From assembly GCF_021698975.1 (NCBI RefSeq), contig NZ_SSXA01000030.1:1-39729 (forward strand): DNA of 39,729 bases. Reading direction: 5' to 3'. Positions 21,355 to 27,924 of the stretch are shown piece by piece. How positions within the stretch are numbered: position 1 is the stretch's first letter; every line of letters begins with the position of its first letter. The DNA comes from Blastococcus sp. KM273128 (GTDB taxonomy: Bacteria; Actinomycetota; Actinomycetes; Mycobacteriales; Geodermatophilaceae). The notes under the pieces are model-generated. The model saw only the letters and a program-made list of their open reading frames with translations. It was not told the DNA's origin and made no database searches. The position numbers and the translations under genes are program-made.

Positions 21355-22230
21355 TCACCCCTCGGTGCCGAGCTCGACGAGGACCAGCTGCGGCGGGGCG
21401 TTGATCCGCACCGGCACCGTGCTGAAGCCCAGCCCGCAGAAGACGAACATGCGGTTGCCCTCGGCGCCGTAGGTCTCCGGTGCCCAGCCGTCGGCGACGA
21501 TCGCCTCCTCGGCGGTGAGGCCGAGGTAGGACCACCGCGGGGTACCGGGCAGGGCCACCTGGCCGCAGTGGGTGTGCCCGGCGAGCGCCAGCGGCGCCGT
21601 GCCGGCGGGCAGTTCGGGGAAGACCGTGGGGTTGTGCATGAGCACGACACGCGGCGCGCCGTCGGGGACCTCGGCGAGGGCGGCGTCCACGTCCACCTCG
21701 CCGGGCCACGCCGCCCCGATGCCCACGACGTTCAGGGCGTCGGCGCCCTCCCCGGTCCCGGGGACCGCGGCCGCCTCGTTGCGCAGCACGGTGATGCCGG
21801 CCTCCTCGAAGGCGCTGACCAGCTCGTCCACGGCCCCCACGGCGTAGTCGTGGTTGCCGAGCACGGCGTAGGTCGGGATGCCCGAGTCGACCAGCGGCTG
21901 CAGGAGGTCCAGGACCGCAGCCACCTGCTCGGGGATGCCGGGGTCCCCGCTGTAGACGTAGTCGCCCCCGAGGAGGGCGATGTCGGGCCCGGCCCCGACC
22001 AGCTCCTCCACGGCCCGGGACACCATGCCCTCGTTGGCCCACCACATGCCCACCTGCAGGTCGGAGATCATCCCGACCTCGGTGCCGGCCGCCGTGCCGG
22101 CCAGTTGCGGGAGCGGCACCTCCAGCCGCTCCCGGTCGAGGATCAGGCGCGGTTCCACCAGGACGCCGTAGACCAGCAGGAGGACGACGAGCACGCCGAG
22201 GGCGGCGGCGGTGCGCTTGAGCCAGGTCAT
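21355..22230 (-). CDS. membrane-anchored calcineurin-like metallophosphoesterase
   Basis: 291-aa phosphoesterase of the YkuE/YaeI-like group. An N-terminal membrane anchor spans residues about 8-24, with the catalytic domain outside or at the membrane. Motifs are ISDLQVG (residue 56 on), LLGGDYVYSG, AVLGNHDYAVG, VLMHNPTVF and LAGHTHCGQ. The first motif is normally DxH; here it reads D57-L-Q59, so one metal ligand is a glutamine. The other motifs look intact. The ATG at 22230 has GGGAGG 9 nt upstream, and a longer in-frame start is not supported. It is a single gene, closed by a hairpin. Related proteins hydrolyse phosphodiesters or pyrophosphates of lipid precursors; the substrate is unknown. 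Confidence 0.88.
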   Translation of the reverse strand: MTWLKRTAAALGVLVVLLLVYGVLVEPRLILDRERLEVPLPQLAGTAAGTEVGMISDLQVGMWWANEGMVSRAVEELVGAGPDIALLGGDYVYSGDPGIPEQVAAVLDLLQPLVDSGIPTYAVLGNHDYAVGAVDELVSAFEEAGITVLRNEAAAVPGTGEGADALNVVGIGAAWPGEVDVDAALAEVPDGAPRVVLMHNPTVFPELPAGTAPLALAGHTHCGQVALPGTPRWSYLGLTAEEAIVADGWAPETYGAEGNRMFVFCGLGFSTVPVRINAPPQLVLVELGTEG

Positions 22231-22578
22231 GGTGGGCGTCCTCCCGTCGGCGGGTGTGGCGCAGCGGGCGGGGACGCCGGGGCCACCCGCCCGCCGCGGC
22301 TGCGGTAGCCGGCATGCCCAGGGGTGCCGGGTGCATGCGGCGGGCGGCCCGTCCGCAACGGCGTCGTCACACGCCGGGTACCCCCCCGTCCCCGGCCCGG
22401 CGCCTCCGACCACCCGGGGCGCGGCCGATCGAGTGACGGGACCGCGATGCCCGAGGACGTCGTCCTTTGCGATGCGGTGACGAACCCGCCGCCGTGCAGA
22501 TGTGCCGGGGCGAGCCTGGGCAGCACCCGGTCGGCGGACCACCGCCGCGACCCTCCGAGCCGCCGAGAGGACACCGAC
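22231..22578. other. intergenic region without a recognised gene
   Basis: About 350 nt lie between the divergent metallophosphoesterase and lipoprotein genes. Several short GC-rich inverted repeats and overlapping ATG-initiated frames occur, but none has conserved protein features. No clear -35/-10 pair could be picked. Confidence 0.5.
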
Positions 22579-22644
22579 ATGACGACGAGCCGGCCCAGCC
22601 CCGTCGCCCCCGCACCGGCCTCGGGAGCGGGGTGGGCACGGTGA
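22579..22644 (+). CDS. possible 21-aa leader peptide upstream of a lipoprotein gene
   Basis: An ATG at 22579, preceded by GAGAGGA, opens a 21-codon frame rich in Ser, Pro and Ala. Its TGA overlaps the GTG start of the next gene (GTGA). The arrangement would couple translation of the lipoprotein to this leader. It may be chance, and no homology is known. Confidence 0.25.
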   Translation: MTTSRPSPVAPAPASGAGWAR

Positions 22645-23129
22645 CGCGATCGGGGCGGCACCTCCGCCGCGGGGTCCCCGTCGTCCTGCTGGCCGCGCTG
22701 CTCCCCGGCGCCGCCCTCGCGGGCTGCGGTGAGGACGACGACCCTGCCGCCGGTGCGGTGGACGTCGACGTCCGGCCGCCCGAGGACCTGGCGGACCCGT
22801 ACACCGGTGCCTACGACGCGGCGTTCCGCGAGGACATGGAGGCCTACGCCGGGATCGAGGTCAGCCTGGTGGGTGAGGTGGGCCGCATCGTCTCGCCCAT
22901 CGCCTTCACGCTCACCGGCGACGGCGCCGAGCCGGTCCTCGTCGTCACGGACCGGGAGATGCCCGACCTGCGACCGGGGCAGGCCGTCGCGCTGGGCGCG
23001 GAGCCGACCGAGGACTTCGACCTGGCCGCGCTCGAGCGGGAACTGGGCACCGACCTGCCGGACGAGGCCTACGAGGAGTGGGACGGGGACGTCTTCCTCG
23101 ACGCGACGACGGTGGAGGTGCGTCCCTGA
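22641..23129 (+). CDS. small secreted lipoprotein of unknown function
   Basis: 162-aa lipoprotein. Basic residues (RSGRHLRR) precede a hydrophobic stretch and a lipobox LAGC, giving the lipidated cysteine at about residue 29. The mature part begins acidic (GEDDDPAAGAVDVDV). It then has a beta-rich core (IEVSLVGEVGRIVSPIAFTLTG, EPVLVVTDREMPDLRPGQAVALG) that looks like an OB-fold domain, though no family can be named with confidence. The GTG at 22641 was preferred; another GTG 9 nt upstream is possible. It is a single gene closed by a strong terminator. Confidence 0.78.
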   Translation: MTRSGRHLRRGVPVVLLAALLPGAALAGCGEDDDPAAGAVDVDVRPPEDLADPYTGAYDAAFREDMEAYAGIEVSLVGEVGRIVSPIAFTLTGDGAEPVLVVTDREMPDLRPGQAVALGAEPTEDFDLAALERELGTDLPDEAYEEWDGDVFLDATTVEVRP

Positions 23130-23137
23130 GCAGGGGA

Positions 23138-23169
23138 ACCGGCACCCCCGCCACGGCGGGGGCGCCGGT
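23138..23169 (+). terminator. strong hairpin between converging genes
   Basis: The ACCGGC and CCCCCGCC segments (23138-23152) pair with GGCGGGGG and GCCGGT (23155-23169), with one mismatch. It lies 8 nt after the lipoprotein stop and before the end of the converging 47-aa gene, so it can serve both. Confidence 0.75.
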
Positions 23170-23199
23170 CCGGTCAGCGGCGGACCGCCGGCTCAGCGG

Positions 23200-23343
23200 T
23201 CAGCGGCGGGCGCCGAGGGCGGCGATCTCGTGCGCGGACTCGAGGGTCGGCGCGGTGGCCAGCGCCCGGGCGAGGGCGCGCTCCTCGCGCAGGTGCGCGC
23301 GGACGGCGTGCCGGCGGGCGAGGACGGTGCGGAGGCGGGTCAT
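23200..23343 (-). CDS. 47-aa basic helical protein of unknown function
   Basis: A short gene encoding MTRLRTVLARRHAV and onward, Arg/Ala/Leu-rich and predicted to be a single long amphipathic helix. The ATG at 23343 has a good Shine-Dalgarno sequence (GGAAGGAC, 6 nt spacing). It is divergent from the HxlR regulator, and the 153-nt gap contains two matching inverted repeats, so it is a candidate target of that regulator. No homologue is recognised; it is supported by the Shine-Dalgarno sequence, position and codon use only. Confidence 0.55.
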   Translation of the reverse strand: MTRLRTVLARRHAVRAHLREERALARALATAPTLESAHEIAALGARR

Positions 23344-23425
23344 GGCGGGTCCTTCCGGAGCAGCGGTGGTGGTGCGAGCGCTGCAGGGGGCCGGGCGGGC
23401 CGGCCGGAGACCGTCCGCCTCCTGG

Positions 23426-23440
23426 GTTCGCACCCTGAAC
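23426..23440. promoter_or_regulatory. operator-like inverted repeat 1 (GTTC-N7-GAAC)
   Basis: GTTC at 23426 and GAAC at 23437 are separated by 7 nt. It matches the second copy in arms and spacing and lies 33 bp from it, about three helical turns. Likely binding site for the adjacent HxlR protein. Confidence 0.6.
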
Positions 23441-23458
23441 TCTGCTCCTCCGTGCGCG

Positions 23459-23473
23459 GTTCGGCAAGTGAAC
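23459..23473. promoter_or_regulatory. operator-like inverted repeat 2 (GTTC-N7-GAAC), overlapping the -35 region
   Basis: GGTTC and GAACC flank a 7-nt spacer. It overlaps the proposed -35 box of the HxlR gene, a position suited to autorepression. Confidence 0.6.
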
Positions 23474-23489
23474 CCAGCATGGTTATCCT
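23460..23489 (+). promoter_or_regulatory. promoter of the HxlR gene
   Basis: TTCGGC (23460) and TATCCT (23484) are separated by 18 nt. The predicted transcription start falls at about 23496, one base before the GTG start codon, so the mRNA would be leaderless. Confidence 0.5.
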
Positions 23490-23496
23490 CACACCC

Positions 23497-23961
23497 GTGA
23501 GCGACGCCACGTTCGACCGGTCCCGCTGCTCCGTCGCCGGCACGCTCTCCGTCGTGGGGGAGAAGTGGAGCCTGCTCGTCCTCCGCGAGGCGTTCCTGGG
23601 GGTGCGGCGGTTCGGCGACCTGCAGCAGGCTCTCGGTGCGCCGAAGGCGGTGCTCACCGACCGGCTGGCCACGCTGGTCCGCGAGGGGGTGCTCACCCGC
23701 GAGCCCTACCGCGCCGAGGGGGAGCGGCAGCGCCACGAGTACCGGCTCACCGACAAGGGGCGCGACCTCTACCCGGCGCTGGTCGCCCTCATGGCGTGGG
23801 GGGACCGCTGGCTCGCCGACGGCCCGCCGCCGCTCGCGCTGGAGCACCGGGACTGCGGTGCCGCGGTGCGGGTCGCCCTGGTGTGCGACGACGGCCACGA
23901 GGTCGGCGGGCCGCGGGAGGTCCGGGCCCGGGCCGCGGAGGCCGGCGTGCCCCGGGCGTGA
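23497..23961 (+). CDS. HxlR-family transcriptional regulator
   Basis: 154-aa winged-helix regulator. The HxlR domain covers residues about 10-105: CSVAGTLSVVGEKWSLLVLREAFLGVRRFGDLQQALGAPKAVLTDRL and then YRLTDKGRDLYPALVALMAWGDRW. Cys11 at the domain start is the residue used for redox sensing in several HxlR proteins (YodB, HypR). The C-terminal extension carries two more cysteines (RDCGAAVRVALVCDDGH). GTG at 23497 is preferred because a promoter ends just before it; an in-frame ATG at 23479 overlaps the -10 region. It is divergent from a 47-aa gene, with twin operators in between. Probable role: thiol-, electrophile- or quinone-responsive repressor of itself and the divergent gene. Confidence 0.9.
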   Translation: MSDATFDRSRCSVAGTLSVVGEKWSLLVLREAFLGVRRFGDLQQALGAPKAVLTDRLATLVREGVLTREPYRAEGERQRHEYRLTDKGRDLYPALVALMAWGDRWLADGPPPLALEHRDCGAAVRVALVCDDGHEVGGPREVRARAAEAGVPRA

Positions 23962-24015
23962 CCCCCCGGTCGGCGCACCGATGAGTTCCCGCCGACCCCG
24001 TCGTCCTACCCGCGA

Positions 24016-24036
24016 GCCCGGCGGGAGGCGCCGGGC
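24016..24036 (+). terminator. 7-bp hairpin after the HxlR gene
   Basis: GCCCGGC (24016-24022) and GCCGGGC (24030-24036) flank a 7-nt loop, between the HxlR stop and the next Shine-Dalgarno sequence. It may terminate HxlR transcription or act in the leader of the VOC gene. Confidence 0.4.
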
Positions 24037-24059
24037 GACCCCGACCCGAGGAGCTCCCC

Positions 24060-24461
24060 GTGCGCATGATCTTCGTGAACCTGCCGGTGGCCGACCGCGA
24101 CCGCGCCGACGCCTTCTACGGGGCGCTGGGCTTCCGGCGCAACGACCAGTTCTCCGACGACCGGACCGTCTGCTACCAGGTCGAGGAGAACATCGTCGTC
24201 ATGCTGCTCACCCGTGACCGGTTCGCCGACTTCGTCGCGGGCGAGGTCGGCGACCCGGCGCAGGCGACCACCGTGCTCAACGGTCTGTCGGCGGACAGCC
24301 GTGAGGAGGTCGACCGGCTCGTGTCCACGGCGATCGCGGCCGGTGGGAAGCCCTGGCTCCCCGCGCAGGACCACGGCGCCATGTACGGCGCCAGTTTCGC
24401 CGACCCGGACGGCAACGTCTGGGAGGTCGTCTGGATGGACCCGGCGGTGATCGCCGGCTGA
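24060..24461 (+). CDS. VOC-family (glyoxalase/bleomycin-resistance-like) protein
   Basis: 133-aa vicinal-oxygen-chelate protein with the expected two beta-alpha-beta-beta-beta modules. The first is VNLPVADRDRADAFYGALGFRRND and the second ends in SFADPDGNVWEVVWMD, a hallmark of the family. Length is typical for a single-chain dimer-forming member. The GTG at 24060 has GAGGAG 6 nt upstream. It may be cotranscribed with the HxlR gene, 98 nt away, although a hairpin lies between them. Metal ligands cannot be fixed by eye, and the substrate is unknown; related proteins act on lactoylglutathione-like adducts or bind antibiotics. Confidence 0.88.
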   Translation: MRMIFVNLPVADRDRADAFYGALGFRRNDQFSDDRTVCYQVEENIVVMLLTRDRFADFVAGEVGDPAQATTVLNGLSADSREEVDRLVSTAIAAGGKPWLPAQDHGAMYGASFADPDGNVWEVVWMDPAVIAG

Positions 24462-24585
24462 GCACCCCGGTGCCACGGTCGTCGGCTGGCGGCCGTGCCC
24501 ACTCTCCGGAACCCTGTCGTCACCGGCCGCTCCCGGCGGTCGGCGGGGGAGAGGCCGCGGTGCGCCGCGGCGCGGAGGGGGAGCA

Positions 24586-25878
24586 GTGATCGATCCGCAG
24601 GCGGCCGGGGAGCCGGAGGTCGTGCGCCACGGGGCGGTCGGCCCGCTGACCCGCACCACCGGACGGCAGGTGCTGGTCCTCGCCGACGACGGCCCGGTGG
24701 ACTGGGCGCGAGCCGGGCTGCGCGACGTGGCCGACTCGAGGGACTTCGCCGACGGGGTCGTGCCCCCGGAGGTCCTGCGCGGGTCCGCCGCGATCGTCTT
24801 CGCGGCGCTCGGCATCGCCGTCGTGGCCGCGGACCCCGCCCAGGTCGGCGTGCTGGCGGCGGCGGGCGGGGGCCGGCCGGTGCTCTCGGTCTCCCCGGAA
24901 CTGGTGCACCACGTGCTGGACCCGGTACCCGCGAGCTACGCCCTCGGGTACCGGGACGGCGTCGCGGACCTCACCGGCCGCCTCCTGGCCGCCCCGGGCG
25001 GGGAGCTTACCGGTCCGGCGCGGTTCGAGGACAGCCGCCAGGCGACGTGGGGGGTGCGGGCCGTCGGCGCCGACGTCTCCTCCCGGTCCGGGCGCGGCAT
25101 CCGGGTCGCCGTGCTCGACACCGGATTCGACCTCGGCCACCCGGACTTCGCCGGGCGGGCGGTCACGGCGCAGTCCTTCGTGGCCGGAGAGGGGCCCCAG
25201 GACGGGCACGGCCACGGCACCCACTGCATCGGCACCGCCTGCGGGCCGCGCACCCCGCCGTCGGGCCCGCGCTACGGCGTCGCCCACGAGGCGGATATCT
25301 TCGCCGGGAAGGTGCTCGGCGACGACGGCAGCGGGACCGACGCCGGCATCCTCGCCGGGATGAACTGGGCGGTGACGAACCGCTGCCCGGTGATCTCCAT
25401 GTCGCTGGGTGCCGACGTGCCGGAGGCGCACCCGCCGTACTCGGCGGCCGGCCGCCGGGCGCTTGCCCAGGGGTCGCTCGTGGTTGCCGCCGCCGGCAAC
25501 AACGCCGACCGGCGCGCGGGTTCGTGGGGCTTCGTCGGCGCCCCGGCCAACAGCCCGGAGATCCTGGCGGTGGGTGCCCTGGACCAGGCGCTCGCCCCGG
25601 CCTGGTTCTCCGCCCGCAGCCTGCCCGGGCGCGGCGGGCAGGTCGACGTCGCCGCCCCCGGGGCCGACGTCTGCTCGGCGTGGCCCATGCCCACGCGCTA
25701 CAGCACCATCAGCGGCACGAGCATGGCGACACCGCACGTCGCCGGGGTCGCCGCGCTCTGGGCCGAGGCGACCGGACGGCGCGGGCTGGAGCTGTGGGCC
25801 ACGCTGGTGCAGGAGGGCGAGCGGCTGCTCCAGCCCTCCGTCGACACGGGCAGCGGGCTGGTGCTGGCGCCGCGGTGA
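24586..25878 (+). CDS. S8-family (subtilisin-like) serine peptidase without a signal peptide
   Basis: 430-aa subtilase. The catalytic triad is present: Asp178 (VAVLDTGFDLGHPDF), His210 (GHGHGTHCIGT) and Ser379 (SGTSMATPHVAG). The oxyanion Asn305 is in VVAAAGNNADRR. Residues 1 to about 150 form an N-terminal region unlike a secretion signal; the first 20 residues are not hydrophobic, so it is probably cytoplasmic or exported by an unusual route. The GTG at 24586 has GGAGGGGGAG upstream. The following gene encodes a stand-alone propeptide-like protein with its own promoter. The pair looks like a protease and its trans-acting folding or inhibitor module. Confidence 0.92.
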   Translation: MIDPQAAGEPEVVRHGAVGPLTRTTGRQVLVLADDGPVDWARAGLRDVADSRDFADGVVPPEVLRGSAAIVFAALGIAVVAADPAQVGVLAAAGGGRPVLSVSPELVHHVLDPVPASYALGYRDGVADLTGRLLAAPGGELTGPARFEDSRQATWGVRAVGADVSSRSGRGIRVAVLDTGFDLGHPDFAGRAVTAQSFVAGEGPQDGHGHGTHCIGTACGPRTPPSGPRYGVAHEADIFAGKVLGDDGSGTDAGILAGMNWAVTNRCPVISMSLGADVPEAHPPYSAAGRRALAQGSLVVAAAGNNADRRAGSWGFVGAPANSPEILAVGALDQALAPAWFSARSLPGRGGQVDVAAPGADVCSAWPMPTRYSTISGTSMATPHVAGVAALWAEATGRRGLELWATLVQEGERLLQPSVDTGSGLVLAPR

Positions 25879-25882
25879 ACCG

Positions 25883-25911
25883 TTCCCGGGGCGGCGCGTT
25901 CCTCGTATGGT
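25883..25911 (+). promoter_or_regulatory. promoter of the propeptide-like gene
   Basis: TTCCCG (25883) and TATGGT (25906) are separated by 17 nt. The predicted start at about 25918 abuts the ATG at 25919, so the transcript would be leaderless. It begins 5 nt after the peptidase stop codon. Confidence 0.6.
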
Positions 25912-25918
25912 CGGGGGC

Positions 25919-26152
25919 ATGACCCAGGTCAGCGTGACCGTGGACGACCGGCACCTGAGCGCGCTCGACGGCGTCGTGCGGGGCCTGCGCGCCCGCGGGA
26001 TGCACGTCGACCAGGTGCTCGACGGGCTCGGCATCATCACCGGCTCGGTGCCCCCGGGCACGCTCGGCGCGCTGAGCGCGGTCGCCGGTGTGGCCTCCGT
26101 CGACGAGCAGCAGGTGCACCGCCTCCCCCCGCCGGGGGCGCCGGTCCAGTAG
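25919..26152 (+). CDS. stand-alone subtilisin propeptide-like (inhibitor I9-like) protein
   Basis: 77-aa protein with a pattern of beta-alpha-beta-beta-alpha-beta elements like the ferredoxin-like fold of subtilase propeptides. It runs VSVTVDDRHLSALDGVVRGLRARGMHVDQVL, GLGIITGSVPPGTLGALSAVAGVASVDEQQ, ending in HRLPPPGAPVQ. Subtilase propeptides typically end with a GVxxVxEDQ-like strand that enters the active-site cleft, which the VASVDEQQ segment resembles. It sits right after the S8 peptidase but is driven by a separate promoter and appears leaderless. Inference: an intramolecular chaperone or inhibitor acting in trans. The family assignment rests on pattern, not on a search. Confidence 0.7.
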   Translation: MTQVSVTVDDRHLSALDGVVRGLRARGMHVDQVLDGLGIITGSVPPGTLGALSAVAGVASVDEQQVHRLPPPGAPVQ

Positions 26153-26161
26153 CCGGGGTCG

Positions 26162-26617
26162 CTACCCCTCCGTCGGGACGGCGCGGACCGGGTGCCCCAC
26201 CCGGAGCGGACCGGCGTGCGGGAGCGGGCGGCGTCCGTCGGCGGCCGGCCCCGGCGCGGGCCCGGCCGGGCGGAGGTCCAGCATCTGCTGCAGCCCCACG
26301 AGCAGGATCAGCCGGTGCAGGCAGGGGCTCGGGCGCTGCACCACCAGGGCGCACCCGTGCCGACGGGCGAGGTGGTGCGCCGTCACCAGGGCCCGCAGCC
26401 CCGCCGCGTCGCAGAACACGACCTCGGCGGCGTCGACCGACCAGCAGGGGTGCGCCCCGTCGGCCAGCGCGGAGAGCCCGTCGAGCAGCAGGTGGACGTG
26501 CTCGCGGTCGAGTTCCCCGGCGACGGTCACCGTGGCGCTCACCAGGTCGACGTCGAGGCGGAAGGGGACCGGCGGGACCTCGGGCGCGGTGTCGGGTGCT
26601 GCGAGGTGCAGTGACAT
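26162..26617 (-). CDS. STAS-domain protein without the phosphorylatable serine
   Basis: 151-aa protein with one STAS domain at residues about 18-115 (FRLDVDLVSATVTVAGELDREHVHLLLDGLSALA). Anti-anti-sigma factors carry Asp-Ser-Ser-Gly or Asp-Thr-Ser-Gly at the phosphorylation site; here the site reads C69-D70-A71-A72-G73-L, with both serines replaced by alanine. Partner-switching kinases therefore could not phosphorylate it in the usual way. A Pro/Gly-rich C-terminal tail of about 35 residues follows. The ATG at 26617 has GGGAG upstream. It converges on the propeptide-like gene with a 9-nt gap. It could be a constitutively active sigma-factor antagonist partner or a non-regulatory STAS protein. 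Confidence 0.85.
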   Translation of the reverse strand: MSLHLAAPDTAPEVPPVPFRLDVDLVSATVTVAGELDREHVHLLLDGLSALADGAHPCWSVDAAEVVFCDAAGLRALVTAHHLARRHGCALVVQRPSPCLHRLILLVGLQQMLDLRPAGPAPGPAADGRRPLPHAGPLRVGHPVRAVPTEG

Positions 26618-26710
26618 GGCGACTCCCTGGCGGGTGCCCCGGCAGGCGGCTCTGGGGCACGGGTCACGCCTGACGGCGTGCGTGGGGCCGGAGCTTCGAC
26701 CTCGGGGCTC

Positions 26711-26716
26711 ACCGTA
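26711..26716 (-). promoter_or_regulatory. -10-like box upstream of the STAS gene
   Basis: TACGGT on the minus strand, about 94 nt before the STAS start, is a good TAnnnT -10 match. No clear -35 box lies 16-19 nt upstream. The remaining 26618-26856 gap shows nothing else. Confidence 0.3.
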
Positions 26717-26856
26717 GCGGGTGAATCGAGACGGCGCAGCCCTGCAACCCGGCGCGGCGTCTCGTCGTCACCGTCCGCGACCGGCCGGCACCTGCCCACC
26801 GGCGGCCGCCCCGGTCGGCGGCGGGCGCCGGGACGCCGCGTGGTGGGATGGGGCCG

Positions 26857-27924
26857 ATGAGCGAGAACGCCGGCCGGCTGCGTGAGGTCCGCCCCGAGGA
26901 CGCCTTCGACGTCGAGGCCGTGCACGCGTGGCTGGCGCCGCGCGTCCCGGCGCTGGAGGGGCGGGCTGCCCCCCGGGTGCGGCAGTTCTCCGGCGGCGCC
27001 AGCAACCTCACCTACCTGCTGGACTACGGCGACCCGCAGCTGGTGCTGCGCCGGCCGCCGCACGGGCACAAGGCCGCCTCGGCGCACGACATGGGGCGGG
27101 AGGTGCGGGTGCAGCAGCGGCTGCGGCCGCACCTCCACGTCGTCGCGGAGATCCACGGCTTCTGCCAGGACCACTCGGTCATCGGCAGCGACTTCTACGT
27201 CATGGAGCAGCTGGTCGGCACCGTGCTCGGGCGGAAACTGCCCGAAGGCGTCGAGCTCTCCCCCGAGCAGGCCCGGGTGCTGGGCGAGACCGCCTACGAC
27301 ACCCTCGCCGAGCTGCACTCCATCGACGTCGACGCCGCCGGGCTGGCCGACCTCGGCAGGGGGCCCGGGTACGTCCGCCGGCAGGTGGAGGGCTGGTCCC
27401 GCCGCTTCCGCGACGCCCGCACCGATGACGTCCCGCCCGCCGAGGAGCTGATGGGCTGGCTCGCCGGGCACCAGCCCGAGGACGTGCGGGCGAGCCTGCT
27501 GCACGGCGACTGGAAGCTGGACAACCTGGTGCTGGACCTGTCGGGCACGCCGCGGATCACCGGCGTCCTGGACTGGGAGATGGCCACGGTCGGCGACCCG
27601 CTGATGGACCTGGGCGCCTCGCTGGCCTACTGGGTCACCGCCGACGACGACGAGGAGTTCGGGCTGGTCTCCACCCAGCCGAGCACGCTGCCCGGGATGC
27701 CCACCCGAGAGCAGCTGGTGGCGCGCTACCTCGAGCGCACGGGGCTCACCACCGGCAACTGGGCGTTCTACGAGGTCTTCGGCCTGTTCCGGCTGGCGGT
27801 GATCGTCCAGCAGATCTGGGCGCGGTACCGCTCCGGGCACACCACCAACCCGCGGTTCGCGCACTTCGGCATCGCCGCCGCCGTCCTGCTCCAGCGCGCG
27901 GAGCGGCTGGCCGGATGCCGCTGA
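26857..27924 (+). CDS. phosphotransferase-family protein (APH/ACAD10-11-like kinase)
   Basis: 355-aa kinase-like protein of the aminoglycoside-phosphotransferase fold, closest in pattern to the kinase domains of ACAD10/ACAD11 rather than to antibiotic-resistance enzymes. The nucleotide-binding N-lobe is RVRQFSGGASNLTYLLDYGDPQLVLRRPP. The catalytic loop is LLHGDWKLDN with His216 and Asp218, and the metal-binding Asp239 is in GVLDWEMATVGDP. All needed residues are present. The ATG at 26857 is preferred; an in-frame ATG lies 9 nt upstream. The last 10 nt overlap the histidine-phosphatase gene, so the two are coupled. In the ACAD10/11 context this fold phosphorylates hydroxyacyl-CoA; the substrate here is unknown. 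Confidence 0.9.
   Translation: MSENAGRLREVRPEDAFDVEAVHAWLAPRVPALEGRAAPRVRQFSGGASNLTYLLDYGDPQLVLRRPPHGHKAASAHDMGREVRVQQRLRPHLHVVAEIHGFCQDHSVIGSDFYVMEQLVGTVLGRKLPEGVELSPEQARVLGETAYDTLAELHSIDVDAAGLADLGRGPGYVRRQVEGWSRRFRDARTDDVPPAEELMGWLAGHQPEDVRASLLHGDWKLDNLVLDLSGTPRITGVLDWEMATVGDPLMDLGASLAYWVTADDDEEFGLVSTQPSTLPGMPTREQLVARYLERTGLTTGNWAFYEVFGLFRLAVIVQQIWARYRSGHTTNPRFAHFGIAAAVLLQRAERLAGCR

Noticed and set aside
26857..27924. Aminoglycoside resistance gene
   Set aside because: The fold is shared, but the sequence pattern matches ACAD10/11-like phosphotransferases and there is no resistance or mobile context.
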